Shown one piece after another: positions 37,989-47,977 of a stretch of DNA of 64,000 bases. The notes below the pieces were generated by a model. That model made no database searches and had not been told where the DNA came from. It saw nothing but the letters and a program-made list of their open reading frames with translations. The position numbers and the translations under genes were made by a program. The number at the start of each line of letters is the position of its first letter. The stretch's first letter is position 1. The stretch lies in the NCBI GenBank assembly GCA_963773735.1, contig CAVZCK010000022.1, positions 186,001-250,000 of the forward strand, written 5' to 3'. Source of the stretch: CAVZCK01 sp963773735. Its GTDB lineage: Bacteria; Pseudomonadota; Alphaproteobacteria; Rhizobiales; Rhodomicrobiaceae.

Positions 37989-38621
37989 ATGTGCAACGAT
38001 TTGGGGCGCCTGCGTATCACAGCGAAAACGGGGCACGAGCGATTTCGTTTAAACCAAAAGGATATTGACGTTGATCTGATGACATTTTGGCGATGGAGCG
38101 CCTCGGATTTGGTAGATAACACGATGAGGGGTGTACTCGCCGAGTTCATCGTTGCCAAAGCCTTGGATCTCGTCGGCGAAGCTCCGCGGGAAGCATGGGC
38201 CAAGTTTGATTTGCAGACCGAGAGTGGATTGAAAATTGAAGTGAAGTCTGCAGCCTACGTACAAAGCTGGGCCCAACAACGCTTGTCGCGCATTGAGTTT
38301 CGATACGTCGCCACGCGAGCCTGGGATGCGGATACGAACAAGCAGGAAGATGTGGCGATAAGGCATGCCGATCTCTACGTGTTCGCGCTCCTCCAGCATC
38401 GTGAAAAGCGCTCGATAGGTCCGATGGACTTGGATCAATGGCGCTTTTACGCCGCGGCCACTAAGGCAATCGCGGCGCGCGAGCGCAGCCAACATTCCAT
38501 CAGCTTAAAATCACTCGAAGCTCACTGCGGGGCTGGTGATCCTCTTTGGAGCGGTCCACTGCTGTATTTAGATCTTCGGGAAGCCGTGCGGACGATCGAA
38601 GCGGCGCTAGAAGGCTCGTGA
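37989..38621 (+). CDS. Uncharacterised protein with PD-(D/E)XK-nuclease-like motif
   Basis: 210 residues, intact. FWRWSASDLVDNTMRGVLAE with FIVAKALDLVGEAPREAW is followed by AKFDLQTESGLKIEVKSAAY and VQSWAQQRLSRIEFRY. The DL...G..IEVKS arrangement fits the acidic/Lys core of a restriction-endonuclease-fold domain (D, ExK), with the E of the first helix in LAEF. I do not know a named family. TTG/GTG starts upstream of ATG 37989 cannot be excluded; ATG 38079 gives a shorter product beginning MTFWRWS. It forms a pair with the NucS-like gene. Confidence 0.6.
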   Translation: MCNDLGRLRITAKTGHERFRLNQKDIDVDLMTFWRWSASDLVDNTMRGVLAEFIVAKALDLVGEAPREAWAKFDLQTESGLKIEVKSAAYVQSWAQQRLSRIEFRYVATRAWDADTNKQEDVAIRHADLYVFALLQHREKRSIGPMDLDQWRFYAAATKAIAARERSQHSISLKSLEAHCGAGDPLWSGPLLYLDLREAVRTIEAALEGS

Positions 38622-38961
38622 ACACATCCGAGCACGAGGTCAACCACTCAGTAGCCCGCGTTCCGATGGCTGTAACCCACTGACCTGCTCCGCTTGGATG
38701 CCCCGTTAAATTTTCTCAGCCCCGAAAATCGGCCGGGCGTAACTCCCAATAGTTCGTTCACCGCGGGCTTATACCGATCATCTCTGTGAACAGCCTCCCT
38801 AACCGTGCCGCTTGCCCCTTTCGGCGTGCCCCGTAAGCGACAGCCAATCTTTCCGCCCTCCCTCGCCTATGGCATGATCCGCCGATCGAGCGAATGGTTC
38901 GCGCCGCGGTCGCCCTAGCAGACCAAACTGTCAATTCCGTTTGAAAACCTGGAAACATTAC
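38622..38961. other. Intergenic region, no supported gene
   Basis: About 340 bases. The minus strand has a 66-codon frame without recognisable features. No hairpins or repeats stood out. Confidence 0.4.
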
Positions 38962-39375
38962 ATGGAACTCCCGACAGAGCTTTCCGCCGCGGTCTCAGGC
39001 GCCGTCTTCGGATCAATTGCAACAGCAATTGTCAGTTTCATTCTCCATAAAAAGACCGTTGAGCACGAGAGGCGATTGGCTCGGGAGAAATTCGATTGGG
39101 ATTTTCTCGCAACGACCTTGCCGGTCTTGTCGCGCCTTTTTTCGAGCGCAACACCCGACCGGCTGAAATCGGAAGACGACGTTTTCTTGATGCTCGACGA
39201 CGTCTACGCCTCCTTGCGCGAAGGCGCCTTCCGCGGGATTTTCACCGGTACCGGGCCTACGGAACCAATCTCAGGGAATGTCCGCGCGTATGCCGAGGTG
39301 CTCACGAAATATGTTCGCCGCGAAATGCCTCGTGAGGCACTTGAAACGCACCGAAGAAGGCGCTCGACAAAGTGA
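38962..39375 (+). CDS. Small membrane-anchored protein of unknown function
   Basis: About 137 residues. A single N-terminal membrane helix (LSAAVSGAVFGSIATAIVSF ILH) is followed by a charged, probably coiled-coil and cytoplasmic part: KKTVEHERRLAREKFDWDFL, LKSEDDVFLMLDDVYASLRE and a basic end. ATG 38962 gives MELPTELSAAV; a TTG seven codons upstream is also possible. No family is recognised. Its place after two nuclease-like genes makes a membrane-linked effector conceivable, but a 340-base gap separates them. Confidence 0.5.
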   Translation: MELPTELSAAVSGAVFGSIATAIVSFILHKKTVEHERRLAREKFDWDFLATTLPVLSRLFSSATPDRLKSEDDVFLMLDDVYASLREGAFRGIFTGTGPTEPISGNVRAYAEVLTKYVRREMPREALETHRRRRSTK

Positions 39376-40029
39376 GCGGCCACTGGAAGACGTTGCTGCC
39401 CGCGGCATCGGCAAGGAAGTGCGGGCGATTTGAGCTTCGGGTTCGCCCTGGTAATTAGCGGGAGCGCTGACTTCGCGTGCTCCATTTTTAGTCGCGGAAA
39501 GGCCAGCATGGTTTTAGTTGCGCCATGTCGGATGCGTCCGCATCAATGCCGGTCGCGACTTCCGCATTACTCGCTAACGGACAAATTGGGGTCGAACGGC
39601 GTGGGGACATAACTGGCTGTCGTAGCCTGAACGAGCATTTCGGCAAACGCCTCGTTCTGCCCTTCACGCGTCGGCGTTATTCACGGTGAAAGTGCGGTGT
39701 TTCATGACATCACCACGCCCTCAGTCGGACGGCGCCAATACCTCCGACTACAGAAGCGCCCCTGCACGTTACTGATCTTCGGCAGTGGCCACCCGCAGAC
39801 GTCGGTTGGTCGCTAGCGCTTTGGCCTCTAAGCCATGCCTCAAACGTGGCTGGTCATGAGGCGAGGCGGATATGACGAGCTATGAGGAGCGGCTCCCCTG
39901 TAGGACAGAGGCTTGGATTGGCAACGACGCTCACTGCGCGCAGGTACGTGCCGAGGTGCAGATGATGTGGAACTATATCCGTTGCCGTGAATTAGCCAAG
40001 GATGGTTCCCTCAAAACTTGGTGTCGCCA
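39376..40029. other. Region between the membrane protein and the respiratory module, no firm gene
   Basis: About 650 bases. A plus-strand frame from ATG 39871 reads MTSYEERLPCRTEAWIGNDA and ends at a TGA inside the dehydrogenase start, without a family match. On the minus strand EGQNEAFAEMLVQATTASYV with PTPFDPNLSVSE (about 39580-39680) looks like a protein scrap without start or end. Neither can be supported as a gene. Confidence 0.35.
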
Positions 40030-41868
40030 ATGCGTATTGCCTTGATCCTGGGGGCTCTGTCCTCCCTTTCCCTTCCCGTCGATGCTCAGCCTGCGACCCC
40101 CGACCACTCCTCATATAGTCTCGCCACCGCCAATTTCGCCGGAGCCGGAAAGCCCGGCGAATGGACCAGCCAGGCGCGCGACTACGCCAATACGCGCTAC
40201 AGCCCGCTCGACCAGATCAACGCCGACAATGTCGCCAGGCTGAAAATCGCCTGGACGTTTTCCGACGGCACGCAATACGGCCATGAAGGCGCGCCGCTGG
40301 TGGTCGGCGACACGATGTATCTCGTCACGCCCTTCCCCAACATCGCCTATGCGCTCGACCTGTCCAAGCCCGGCCCGCCGATCAAATGGGTGTTCCAGCC
40401 CAACCCGTCGCCGCTCGCGATCGGCAAGGCCTGCTGCGACGCGGTGCTGCGCGGCTGGGCCTATGCCGACGGCAAGCTGATCTACAATCTGCTCGACGAC
40501 CACACCGTCGCCGTCGACGCGAAGACCGGCAAGGAAGTCTGGCGCACGCGGATGGACGATCGGACGCGGGCGTGACCATGACCCAGTCCGCCTTCGTGGC
40601 CGACGGCAAGGTGTTCGTCGGCAATTCCGGCGGCGAGATGGGCGTCAATGGCTGGCTCGCGGCGCTCGATGTCACGACCGGCAAGGAGCTCTGGCGCGCG
40701 CACGCCGTCGGCCCGGACACCGAGTGCGGATCGGCGCCGGACTTCAAGCCTTTCTATCCGTGGATGAAGGGCAAGGATCTCGGCGTCTCCACCTGGCCGG
40801 CGGACATGTGGCACACGGGCGCCGGCGCCGTCGTGGGGCTTCGTCTCCTACGATCCGGACCTGCAACCTGATCTATTACGGCACGTCCAATCCCGGTCCG
40901 CGCGTGCCCGCGCAGCGTCCGGGCGACAATCTGTGGACCAGCGCCATGTTCGCGCGCGATCCCGACGACCGGCATGGCGAAGTGGGCCTATCAGTTCACG
41001 CCGCACGACCAGTGGGACTATGACGGCGTCAACGAGGCGGTGCTGCTCGACATGCCGATCGACGGCAAGATGCGCAAGACGCTCGTGCACTTCGACCGCA
41101 ACACCTACGCCTACACCATCGACCGCACGACCGGCGAAGTGCTGGTGGCCAAGAACTTCGCCTAGCAGAACTGGTCGACCGGCTTCGACATGAAGACCGG
41201 CCGGCCGATCGTCGATCCGGCGCGCGAGCCCAAGCCCGACGTCAAGCTGGATCGGCGTCTGCCCGCCCGATATCGGGCAGAAGGACTGGGAGCCGCCGGC
41301 CTTCAGCCCGCGCACCGGCCTTCTCTATGTCGGCGTCTTCAACATCTGCATGGACCTGACCGACCACGAGGTGTCCTACATTGCCGGCACGCCCTATGAC
41401 GGCATGGAGATGGAGCGCTTCTCCGTCGACGGCAGGGACGGCAACTGGGGCGGCTTCATCGCCTGGGACCCGGCGACCGGCAAGAAGATCTGGTAGATCC
41501 CGGAAAAGTTCATGGTGATGAGCGGCGCCGTCGCGACCGCCGGCGACCTGGTCTTCTACGGCACGACCGACGGCTGGTTCCGCGCCGTGGATGCGTGGAC
41601 CGGCAAGGTGCTGTGGTCGCAGAAGCTGGGCTCCGGGATCATCGGCCAGCCGATGACCTATCTCGGGCCCGGACAAGCGCCAATATGTGGCCGTCGCGCC
41701 GGCGTCGGCGGCGCGGCGATGGTGCAGAAGTCGCGCGACGGCTTCCCGCCGCGCGGCAACACGCTCTACGTGTTCTCGGTGGACGGCGACACGATCGCAG
41801 CCCGAGCCGCTCCCGCAGACCGACCGCTGCCGCCCCCGCCGCCGCAACGCCGCAATAGCGGAGGCTGA
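40030..41868 (+). pseudogene. PQQ-dependent alcohol dehydrogenase, lanthanide-type signature, broken
   Basis: A periplasmic quinoprotein dehydrogenase of the methanol/ethanol type. It has a signal peptide (MRIALILGALSSLSLPVDAQ) and EWTSQARDYANTRYSPLDQI. The vicinal-disulfide pair is in IGKACCDAVLRGWAYADGK. Further segments are GGEMGVNGWLAALDVTTGKE, SNPGPRVPAQRPGDNLWTSA, TPHDQWDYDGVNEAVLLDMP and WEPPAFSPRTGLLYVGVFN. The WDYDG segment has the extra Asp two residues after the catalytic Asp, characteristic of XoxF/ExaF-type lanthanide enzymes. The frame shifts near 40570, 40840, 40865, 40965, 41250 and 41675. TAG codons at 41163 (for expected Lys) and 41494 (for expected Glu) interrupt it. About 610 residues joined, close to full length. 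Confidence 0.8.
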
Positions 41869-41870
41869 CC

Positions 41871-42520
41871 ATGAATGCCGTCCGCGATCGTCGTCATCGT
41901 CGTCTCTGTTGGCGGCGGCCGTCTCGGCCGCGCGTCACGGGCTGGATCGTCAACTATGCGGCAGGCCAGCTGCGACAGCGCGCGATCGCCTACTATCCCG
42001 CCAGTCTCCGGTCGCGCCGCTCGGCGACACCGCCGGCGCACGCCAGCCCCGCTCGTGGCAGACACGCCGAACCCGCTGGTGAACGATCCGACCGCCGTCG
42101 CCGAAGGGCACAAGCTGTTCCTCGCGATGAACTGCGCGGGCTGCCACGGCTACGGCGCCAAGGGCGGCATGGGCCGGACCTCACCGACACGCTACTGGCG
42201 CTACGGCGGGACGCCGCGAGCGCATCTACAAGTCCATCCTCGAGGGCCGCCCGCAAGGGCATGCCGGAATGGGGCGTGACGCTTGCCGCCGCAGAAGCAT
42301 CTGGCAACTCGTCGCCTATATCCAGTCGCTGGGCGGCACGCGTGCCGGCCAGGCATGGCGCAGGCAGCGGCATCGAGGCGACCTGCCGCCGGACAGGGGC
42401 CAGAACAAGGGGGCGTCGGACCAGCAATGGGACGCGCCCGCGCCCTCTCGGCCTGTCGTCTGCCTCTCTGCCGGGTGCAGTGCGCGCACCCGCTCGGCTA
42501 TCTCAAGGCCGCCGGCCCGG
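41871..42520 (+). pseudogene. c-type cytochrome of the dehydrogenase/oxidase module, broken
   Basis: Fragments in several frames join to a membrane-anchored or signal-peptide-bearing cytochrome c. VTGWIVNYAAGQ is followed by NPLVNDPTAVAEGHKLFLAM with NCAGCHGYGAKGGMG (heme motif CAGCH near 42130), then PDLTDT, RKGMPEWGVTL (possible Met ligand) and WQLVAYIQSLGGT. It would carry electrons from the PQQ dehydrogenase to the oxidase. The end of the gene is uncertain because the last segments are in different frames. Confidence 0.7.
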
Positions 42521-42529
42521 CGGCGCGCG

Positions 42530-43421
42530 TGATTGCCAGCGCTCGGGTGGGGACTGATCGCCATTTCGGTCGCGGTCTGCCTCATCGTTGCTGCGGCCTG
42601 CTCTGCTTCGCGATCTGGCGCGAACGGGAACCGGACACCGAGTCGCTCGGCGGCGGCAGACGACCGCAGCGGCGATCCGCTGGATCGGCGCGGCCGGCGA
42701 TCTCCACCGTCTTCCTGCTGGCCGCCGCGATCTGGACTTGTCACCGTGCGCAGCGTCACCGACGCGACCGACGCCGCCGCCCTCACCATCGACGTCACCG
42801 GGCACAATGGTGGTGGGAGGCGCACTACCGCGCGGACACGCCGAGCCGGGAATTCACCACCGCCAACGACCTCGTCATCCCGGTCGGCGTGCCGGTGCAG
42901 ATCAATCTGCGCTCCCGCGATGTCATCCATTCCTTCTGGGTGCCGAAGCTCGCCGGCAAGATGGATACGATCCCCGGCGTCACCAACATGCTGCGCATCG
43001 AGGCCGACCAGCCCGGCGACTATCGCGGCCAATGCACCGAATTCTGCGGCCTGCAGCACGCCAAGATGGCATTCTTCGTCGTGGCGCTGCAGCCGGACGA
43101 GTTCAAGGCCTGGTGGGACCGCCAGCTGCAGGACGCCGCAGTCGACGCCGGCAATCAAGGCCAGCAGGTCTTTCTGTCGCGTGCGCCGCCTGCCACGCGA
43201 TCGGGGCACTGCCCGCCGGCGGCATTCTCGGGCCCGAATCTCAGCCACTTCGCAGCCGCAAAGACGATCGCCGCCGGAGCCCTGCCCAACAACGCCGAGA
43301 ACCTCAGCCTACTGGATCAACCACACGCAGACGATCAAGCCGGGCTCCAAGATGCCCGAGCTCGACTTGCCGGCCGATCAGGTCGCCGCCGTCACCGCCT
43401 ATCCTCGAAGGACTGAAATGA
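42530..43421 (+). pseudogene. coxB: Cytochrome c oxidase subunit II with fused cytochrome c (caa3 type), broken
   Basis: Membrane start (LGWGLIAISVAVCLIVAA), then a second helix, WWWEAHYRADTPSREFTTAN, and VIHSFWVPKLAGKMDTIPGV. The CuA site is QCTEFCGLQHAKMAF (CxxxCxxxHxxM). A C-terminal cytochrome c domain has the heme motif read as CAACHAI in a shifted frame near 43185, and a possible Met ligand in PGSKMPELDLP. The heme fusion defines the caa3 type. The frame changes several times (about 42650, 42800, 43190, 43310). The stop TGA 43419-43421 overlaps the start of coxA. Confidence 0.82.
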
Positions 43422-45300
43422 TGGCGATGCCGCTGGCCGAAGACATCCTGGCCAGAGCGCCGCAAGCTGCTCGAGATCTGGGAGACGGCGCCCGGGCATC
43501 TACGGCTGGCTGGCGACCGTCGATCACAAGCGGATCGGCATCCGCTATCTCTGCACGGCGTTCTTCTTCCTGCTGATCGGCGGCGTCGAAGCGCTCACCA
43601 TGCGCATCCAGCTGGCGCAGCCGGACCTGAAGGTGCTGTCGCCGGACGCCTATAATCAGCTCTTCTCGATGCACGGCGTGACGATGATCTTCCTTTACGC
43701 GCTGCCGATGCTGTCGGGCTTTTCGAACTTCCTGTGGCCGCTGCTGCTCGGCTCGCGCGACATGGCGTTTCCGCGCCTCAACGCGCTGAGCTACTGGGTC
43801 TACCTGTTCGCGGGCATCTTCTCTATGTCGAGCGTCCCGCTCGGCCAGGCGCCGAACGGCGGCTGGTTCAACTACGTCCCCAACACCGCCAAGCCCTACG
43901 ATCCCGGCATCAACATCGATGTGTTCGCGCTGGGCATCATCTTTCTCGGCATCTCGACGGTGGTCGGCTCGGCGAACTTCATCGTGATCGCTGCTGCGCT
44001 GCCGCGCGCCGGGCATGTCGGTCAACCGCCTGCCCATTCTGGTGTGGGGCACGCTCACCGCCTCGGTCGCCAATCTTTGGCCGTCCCCGCGGTCAGCCTC
44101 GCCTGCCTGATGCTGTGGCTGGACCGGCGCTTCGGCACGAATTCTTCGACATCGCCGGCGGCGGCCAGCCGCTGCTGTGGCAGCATCTCTTCTGGGTCTT
44201 CGGGCATCCCTGGGTCTATGCGCTGGTGCTGCCGGCCATGGGCATCGTGTCCGACGCGCTGCCGGTGTTCTGCCGCCGCCCGCTGGTCGGCTACACGCTG
44301 GTCGCCATCTCGACCGTCTCCACGATGATCCTCGGCTTCGGCGTCTGGGTGCACCACATGTTCGCGACCGGGCTGCCGGTGCTGTCGCTGTCCTTCTTCA
44401 GCGCGGCGAGCTTCGTCATCGCCATCCCGAGCGCCATCGGCGTCTTCGCCTGGATCGCGACCATCTGGACCGGCCGGCCGCGCTTCGACACGCCGTTCCT
44501 GTTCTTCGCCGGCTTCGTCATGCTGTTCGTCATCGGCGGCGTCTCCGGCTTCATGACCGCCTCGGTGGCGCTCGACTGGCAGCTCACCGACACCTATTTC
44601 GTCGTCGCCCATCTCCACTACGTGCTGCTCGGCATCAACGTCTTTCCCGTCATCGGCGGCATCCATTTCTGGTTCCCGAAAATCACCGGCCGGATGCTGG
44701 ACGAGCGGCTCGGCAAATGGACGTTCTGGACGATGTTCGTCGGCTTCAATGTCGCGTTCTTCCCGATGCACATCCTCGGCCTGATGGGCATGCCGCGGCG
44801 CGTCTACACCTATCCCGGCGAGCTTGGGTTTCGGCGGCTACAATCTTCATCTCGCATCGGCGCGTTCATCTTCGCGGTCGGCGTCCTGCTGTTCCTCATC
44901 AATGTCGTGCGGAGCCTTCGAAGTCGGGCGCCGTGGCGGGACCAAATCCCTGGGACGCGCCGACGCTCGAATGGTCGGTCCCGTCGCCGCCGCCGCCCTA
45001 CAATTTCGCCACCATCCCGGTCGTCGCCAGCCGCCATCCGCTGTGGGAGGACCGGCTGAACGAGACCGACGAGCGCTCGGTCCTCGGCGGCGGCATGCTG
45101 CTGGACGATGGCAAGGAGACGCTCGGCGTCACCGCGCTCGACGCGAGCCCGACGCGATCATCGAAGATGCCCGGCGACAGCCTGCTGCCGGTCATCCTGG
45201 CGCTCGGCATGGCCATCCTTTTCGGCGGCATGCTCGTGATCAACTGGTGGACCATCGGCGCGGGGCGCGCTGATCGTGCGGTCACGCTGCTGCTATGGCT
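43418..45300 (+). pseudogene. coxA: Cytochrome c oxidase subunit I, with HPWVY in place of HPEVY, broken
   Basis: Heme-copper oxidase main subunit. YGWLATVDHKRIGIRYL, then FSMHGVTMIFLYALPMLSGF with the low-spin heme His, and FGHPWVYALVLPAMGIVSDA. CuB histidines are in GVWVHHMFATGLP. The heme ligands are in DTYFVVAHLHYVLLGINVFP and FPMHILGLMGMPRRVYTYP. An extension follows after the core (LEWSVPSPPPPYNFATIPVV ... INWWTIGAG with an extra helix). Frame breaks occur near 43470, 44020, 44140, 44830, 44925, 45155 and 45270. The Glu of the D-channel motif HPEVY is replaced by Trp. Start ATG 43418 overlaps the coxB stop. Confidence 0.85.
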
Positions 45301-45339
45301 GGCGCCGCCGGCACGGGACCCGCGGAAAGGGGGCGATCA

Positions 45340-45943
45340 ATGTCTGACGATCGGTATATCGCCCTGCGCGCATCTGCCGCTGGAGGGCAAGGGCCAGCGG
45401 TCGTCAGCCTGGTGGGGAATGCTTTGCCTGATCGCCACCGAGGCGATCCTCTTCGTCTATCTGATATTTTCCTACGCCTATCTCGGCACCCAATCGCCGG
45501 TCCCTGGCCGCCCACCGGCAAGCCCAGCTCCTGCTTGCGCGGGCCGAATACGGTTGTCTTGCTCGGCAGCAGCATTGTGCTCGGCATGGGGAACGCGGGC
45601 CTTCGAGCGGCGCCGCGCGAAGGGCACACTGCAGATCGCGCTTGCCGCCACGCTCGTGATGGGCGCTGTCTTCGTCGCGGTGCAGGGCATGGAGTGGCAC
45701 AACAAGCCGTTCAGCCTCAGCGACCAACGCCTACAGCTCGGCCTATTTCACCATCACCGGCGTCCACATGGCGCATGTCGTGGTCGGGCTTGTGATGCTG
45801 GCTGCGCTATTGGTGTGGTCGTTCATGGGGCGCCTCGATGGGCGCTCCAGCATCTGTCGCTCGGCGCCCTCTATTGGCATTTTGTCGATGCCGTCTGGCT
45901 CGTCGTGTTCACGACGCTCTATCTGGTTCCGACGCTGTCATGA
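45340..45943 (+). pseudogene. coxC: Cytochrome c oxidase subunit III, broken
   Basis: Fragments in three frames: SSAWWGMLCLIATEAILFVY with LIFSYAYLG, PNTVVLLGSSIVLG, KGTLQIALAATLVMGAVFVA with VQGMEWHNKPFSL, YFTITGVHMAHVVVGLVMLA, and LGALYWHFVDAVWLVVFTTL YLVP. The GALYWHFVDxVW end is diagnostic of subunit III. Breaks lie near 45370, 45520, 45590, 45730 and 45840. The start ATG 45340 follows GGGGGCGATCA. Confidence 0.8.
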
Positions 45944-46379
45944 GCAGAGCCCCGGCGAAACGGACCGGCGCCGCAACCGCCCATCCCGCGCCGCACCGCC
46001 ACCGTGGTGGCGGGCTGGATCGTTGCCGCCGGCCTGGTGCTCGCGCCGGCCGCGTGGTTCCTGCAGCTCAACGCATCCTATCTGCTTGGCACGTCGCATT
46101 GCGCGGGGCCCCGCGGGCCTGCCGCCAGCGATTGCGCATGGGGCGATTGTCGCGGCCGGGCTGGTGGCTGCCGTGTTGGCGTCTTGCGCTGGGTTCGGCG
46201 GTCAGGGCATGGTCGCTGACAAGCGACGAGGGGCCGGGCGACCACCAGTCGCGCTCACCAGCGGGCACGGCCGCACGCGCTTCCTGGCGCTGGCAGGCTT
46301 CATCGTCAGCGGCATATTTCTCGTCGCCGTTGCCTTCTCGCTTTTCGTGCCGCTCCTCGTGCGGTCATGCGGCGCTTAG
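45940..46379 (+). pseudogene. Small membrane protein of the oxidase operon, broken
   Basis: It begins with ATG overlapping the coxC stop. Hydrophobic segments in changing frames: TVVAGWIVAAGLVLAPAAWF LQLNASYLLG, AHGAIVAAGLVAAVLASCAG FGG, and FLALAGFIVSGIFLVAVAFS LFVPLLV ending SCGA. Such three-to-four-helix proteins are common between coxC and ctaG in alphaproteobacterial caa3 operons; the function is not established. The stop TAG 46377 overlaps ctaG. Confidence 0.6.
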
Positions 46380-47270
46380 CCTGGCATACGGCCGCGGCGC
46401 TCGCCTCTTGGGTCGCGGCGCTCCGCAATCGGGCATGGCATCGGCGCGGACTCTCGCGGCGGCGACGGCTGGTGGGTAGCGACCCGCTGATCGCGATAGA
46501 CCCTTGTCGTCGCGGCGCTGGCCTATCTCGGCGGACTGGCCCGCTCGCTGCGGCGCCGCCGCACCGATTGCCGGTCGCCCGCTGGCGGGCAGCCAGCTTT
46601 GCCGCCGCACTTGCTCTTATCGCCGTGGCGCTGCTGTCGCCGCTCGACACGCTCTCGAGATCTATTTCTCCGCGCACATGGGACAACATCTGCTCCTCAT
46701 GCTCGTCGCGGCTCCGCTGCTCGCCGCCTCGGACGCGCATCTTGTCATCCTGCGCCTTTCCCCTGAGGAGCCGGCGGAGGATCGGCTGCGACGATCGCGC
46801 GCCTTCCCGGGATGAAACAGCGCGGCCTCAAGCCGGTGGCAGCCTGGCTCGCCGCTGGCGCCTTCATGGCGGCTGTCGCCTTCTGGCACCTCCCGGCGGC
46901 CTATGATTGGGCGCTTTCCCATCCGTGGGCACACGCTCTCGAGCACCTCACGCTGATCGCCACGGCCATCGCCTTCTGGCGTGTCGTGCTAACCAGCGGC
47001 CGACGCCGGCTCAGCCCCGGCATGGCGGTGACGCTGGTGTCGCTGGTGGGATCCAGGGCGCGTTCATGGGCGCGATCATTTCCTTCGCGCCTCATCCGCT
47101 CTACGCCGCCTATGCCGGAAATTCGCTCGGACGATCAGGCCCTCGCCGGTGTCATGATGTGCATCCCGGCGTCACTCATCTATCTGGCGAGCACGATCTG
47201 GGCGCTCGCCGGATGCTGCGTTCCGGGCGGGCGCAACGGACGAAACCTGCCTTGCAGGAGGGCGAGATGA
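46367..47270 (+). pseudogene. ctaG: CtaG-type caa3 oxidase assembly factor, broken
   Basis: CtaG_Caa3-family membrane protein in fragments: FAAALALIAVALLSPLDTL, FSAHMGQHLLLMLVAAPLLA, VAFWHLPAAYDWALSHPWAH with ALEHLTLIATAIAFWRVVL, GAIISFAPHPLYAAYAG, and DDQALAGVMMCIPASLIYLA STIW. The His-rich helices are the expected copper-delivery motifs. Breaks occur near 46440, 46510, 46650, 46810, 47050 and 47110. It is the last gene of the respiratory module. Confidence 0.78.
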
Positions 47271-47761
47271 GAAGTGTCTTTTGATACCCTCTTACACCCG
47301 AACTTCTCCGTCGCCCTTCTGCCGCGACGGCAAACGTGCGAAGGACAGATTGGCGCAGCCCGAGGGGGTGAATGCCAACACAGGTTGCGATCAGCGAGTG
47401 CTGATGATGACGCGCTTCGGCGGTCAAGGCTCGTCCGCGCGGGATCCGTTTCACCTCAGTTTTTCCGACGTGTTTTATCCCTCCGCGAGAGCGGTCCTGG
47501 CAGCGTGGGTGAATTACAAGTGAAGCGAGTATCATTTCCGCTCTGAGGCGAAACTCTCCGTCGCTGGGCTTGGTCGACGACGGAGAAAATCCGGCAAAGA
47601 GCCGCTGTCGTCATCCCGTGGCAGCGGATGACCTCCGCATCATCAGAGGCCGCTTCCACCCACATCTCGGAAAGGCAGACCGAGCTTAGCGATTTTCCCC
47701 ATCCGGGTGCAATTTAGCTTAAGCCTTTCCGACCATAGCCGCATTAAGCCTGGAGCGGACA

Positions 47762-47793
47762 GAAAACGCCCGAGCGGTCTCGCTCGGGTTTTC
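47762..47793. terminator. Bidirectional intrinsic terminator
   Basis: GAAAAC-G-CCCGAGCG followed by GTCT and CGCTCGGG-TTTTC makes a GC-rich 8-bp stem with A-run and T-run flanks. This is the shape of a rho-independent terminator usable from both sides. It lies between the end of the oxidase module and the helicase gene. Confidence 0.7.
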
Positions 47794-47882
47794 GGGGCCC
47801 GGCGCCATCGCTTCGGTTAGCCCCTTCCGGCCTCGCCCATAAGCGTAGGGTTGGGATAGGTTGGGCATTTCCTTTTTCAAGC

Positions 47883-47971
47883 GTATCGCTCGCGCGCACG
47901 CGATAACGCCGCTGGCGGGCGTGGAATACCGCGTCCGCCGCGAGTATCGCTCGCGCGCACGCGATAACGCC
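47883..47971. repeat. Two 28-base palindromic direct repeats, 61 bases apart
   Basis: The 28-base sequence starting GTATCGCTCGCGCGCACGCG occurs at 47883-47910 and, identical, at 47944-47971, separated by 33 bases. Each copy has complementary ends (TATCGC / GCGATA). They lie downstream of the D5-helicase stop. They could be iterons of a replication origin for the element. A CRISPR array is unlikely (see rejected items). Confidence 0.75.
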
Positions 47972-47977
47972 TATAAT

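Noticed and set aside
39580..39680. Minus-strand protein scrap (AEMLVQATTASYVPTPFD)
   Set aside because: Looks protein-like but has no start, no end and no family match; not enough to call a pseudogene.
47883..47971. Two 28-base repeats with a 33-base spacer look like a CRISPR mini-array
   Set aside because: Only two copies, no cas genes anywhere in the window, and the repeats sit directly beside a mobile-element helicase and another hairpin, which fits an origin or regulatory site better.
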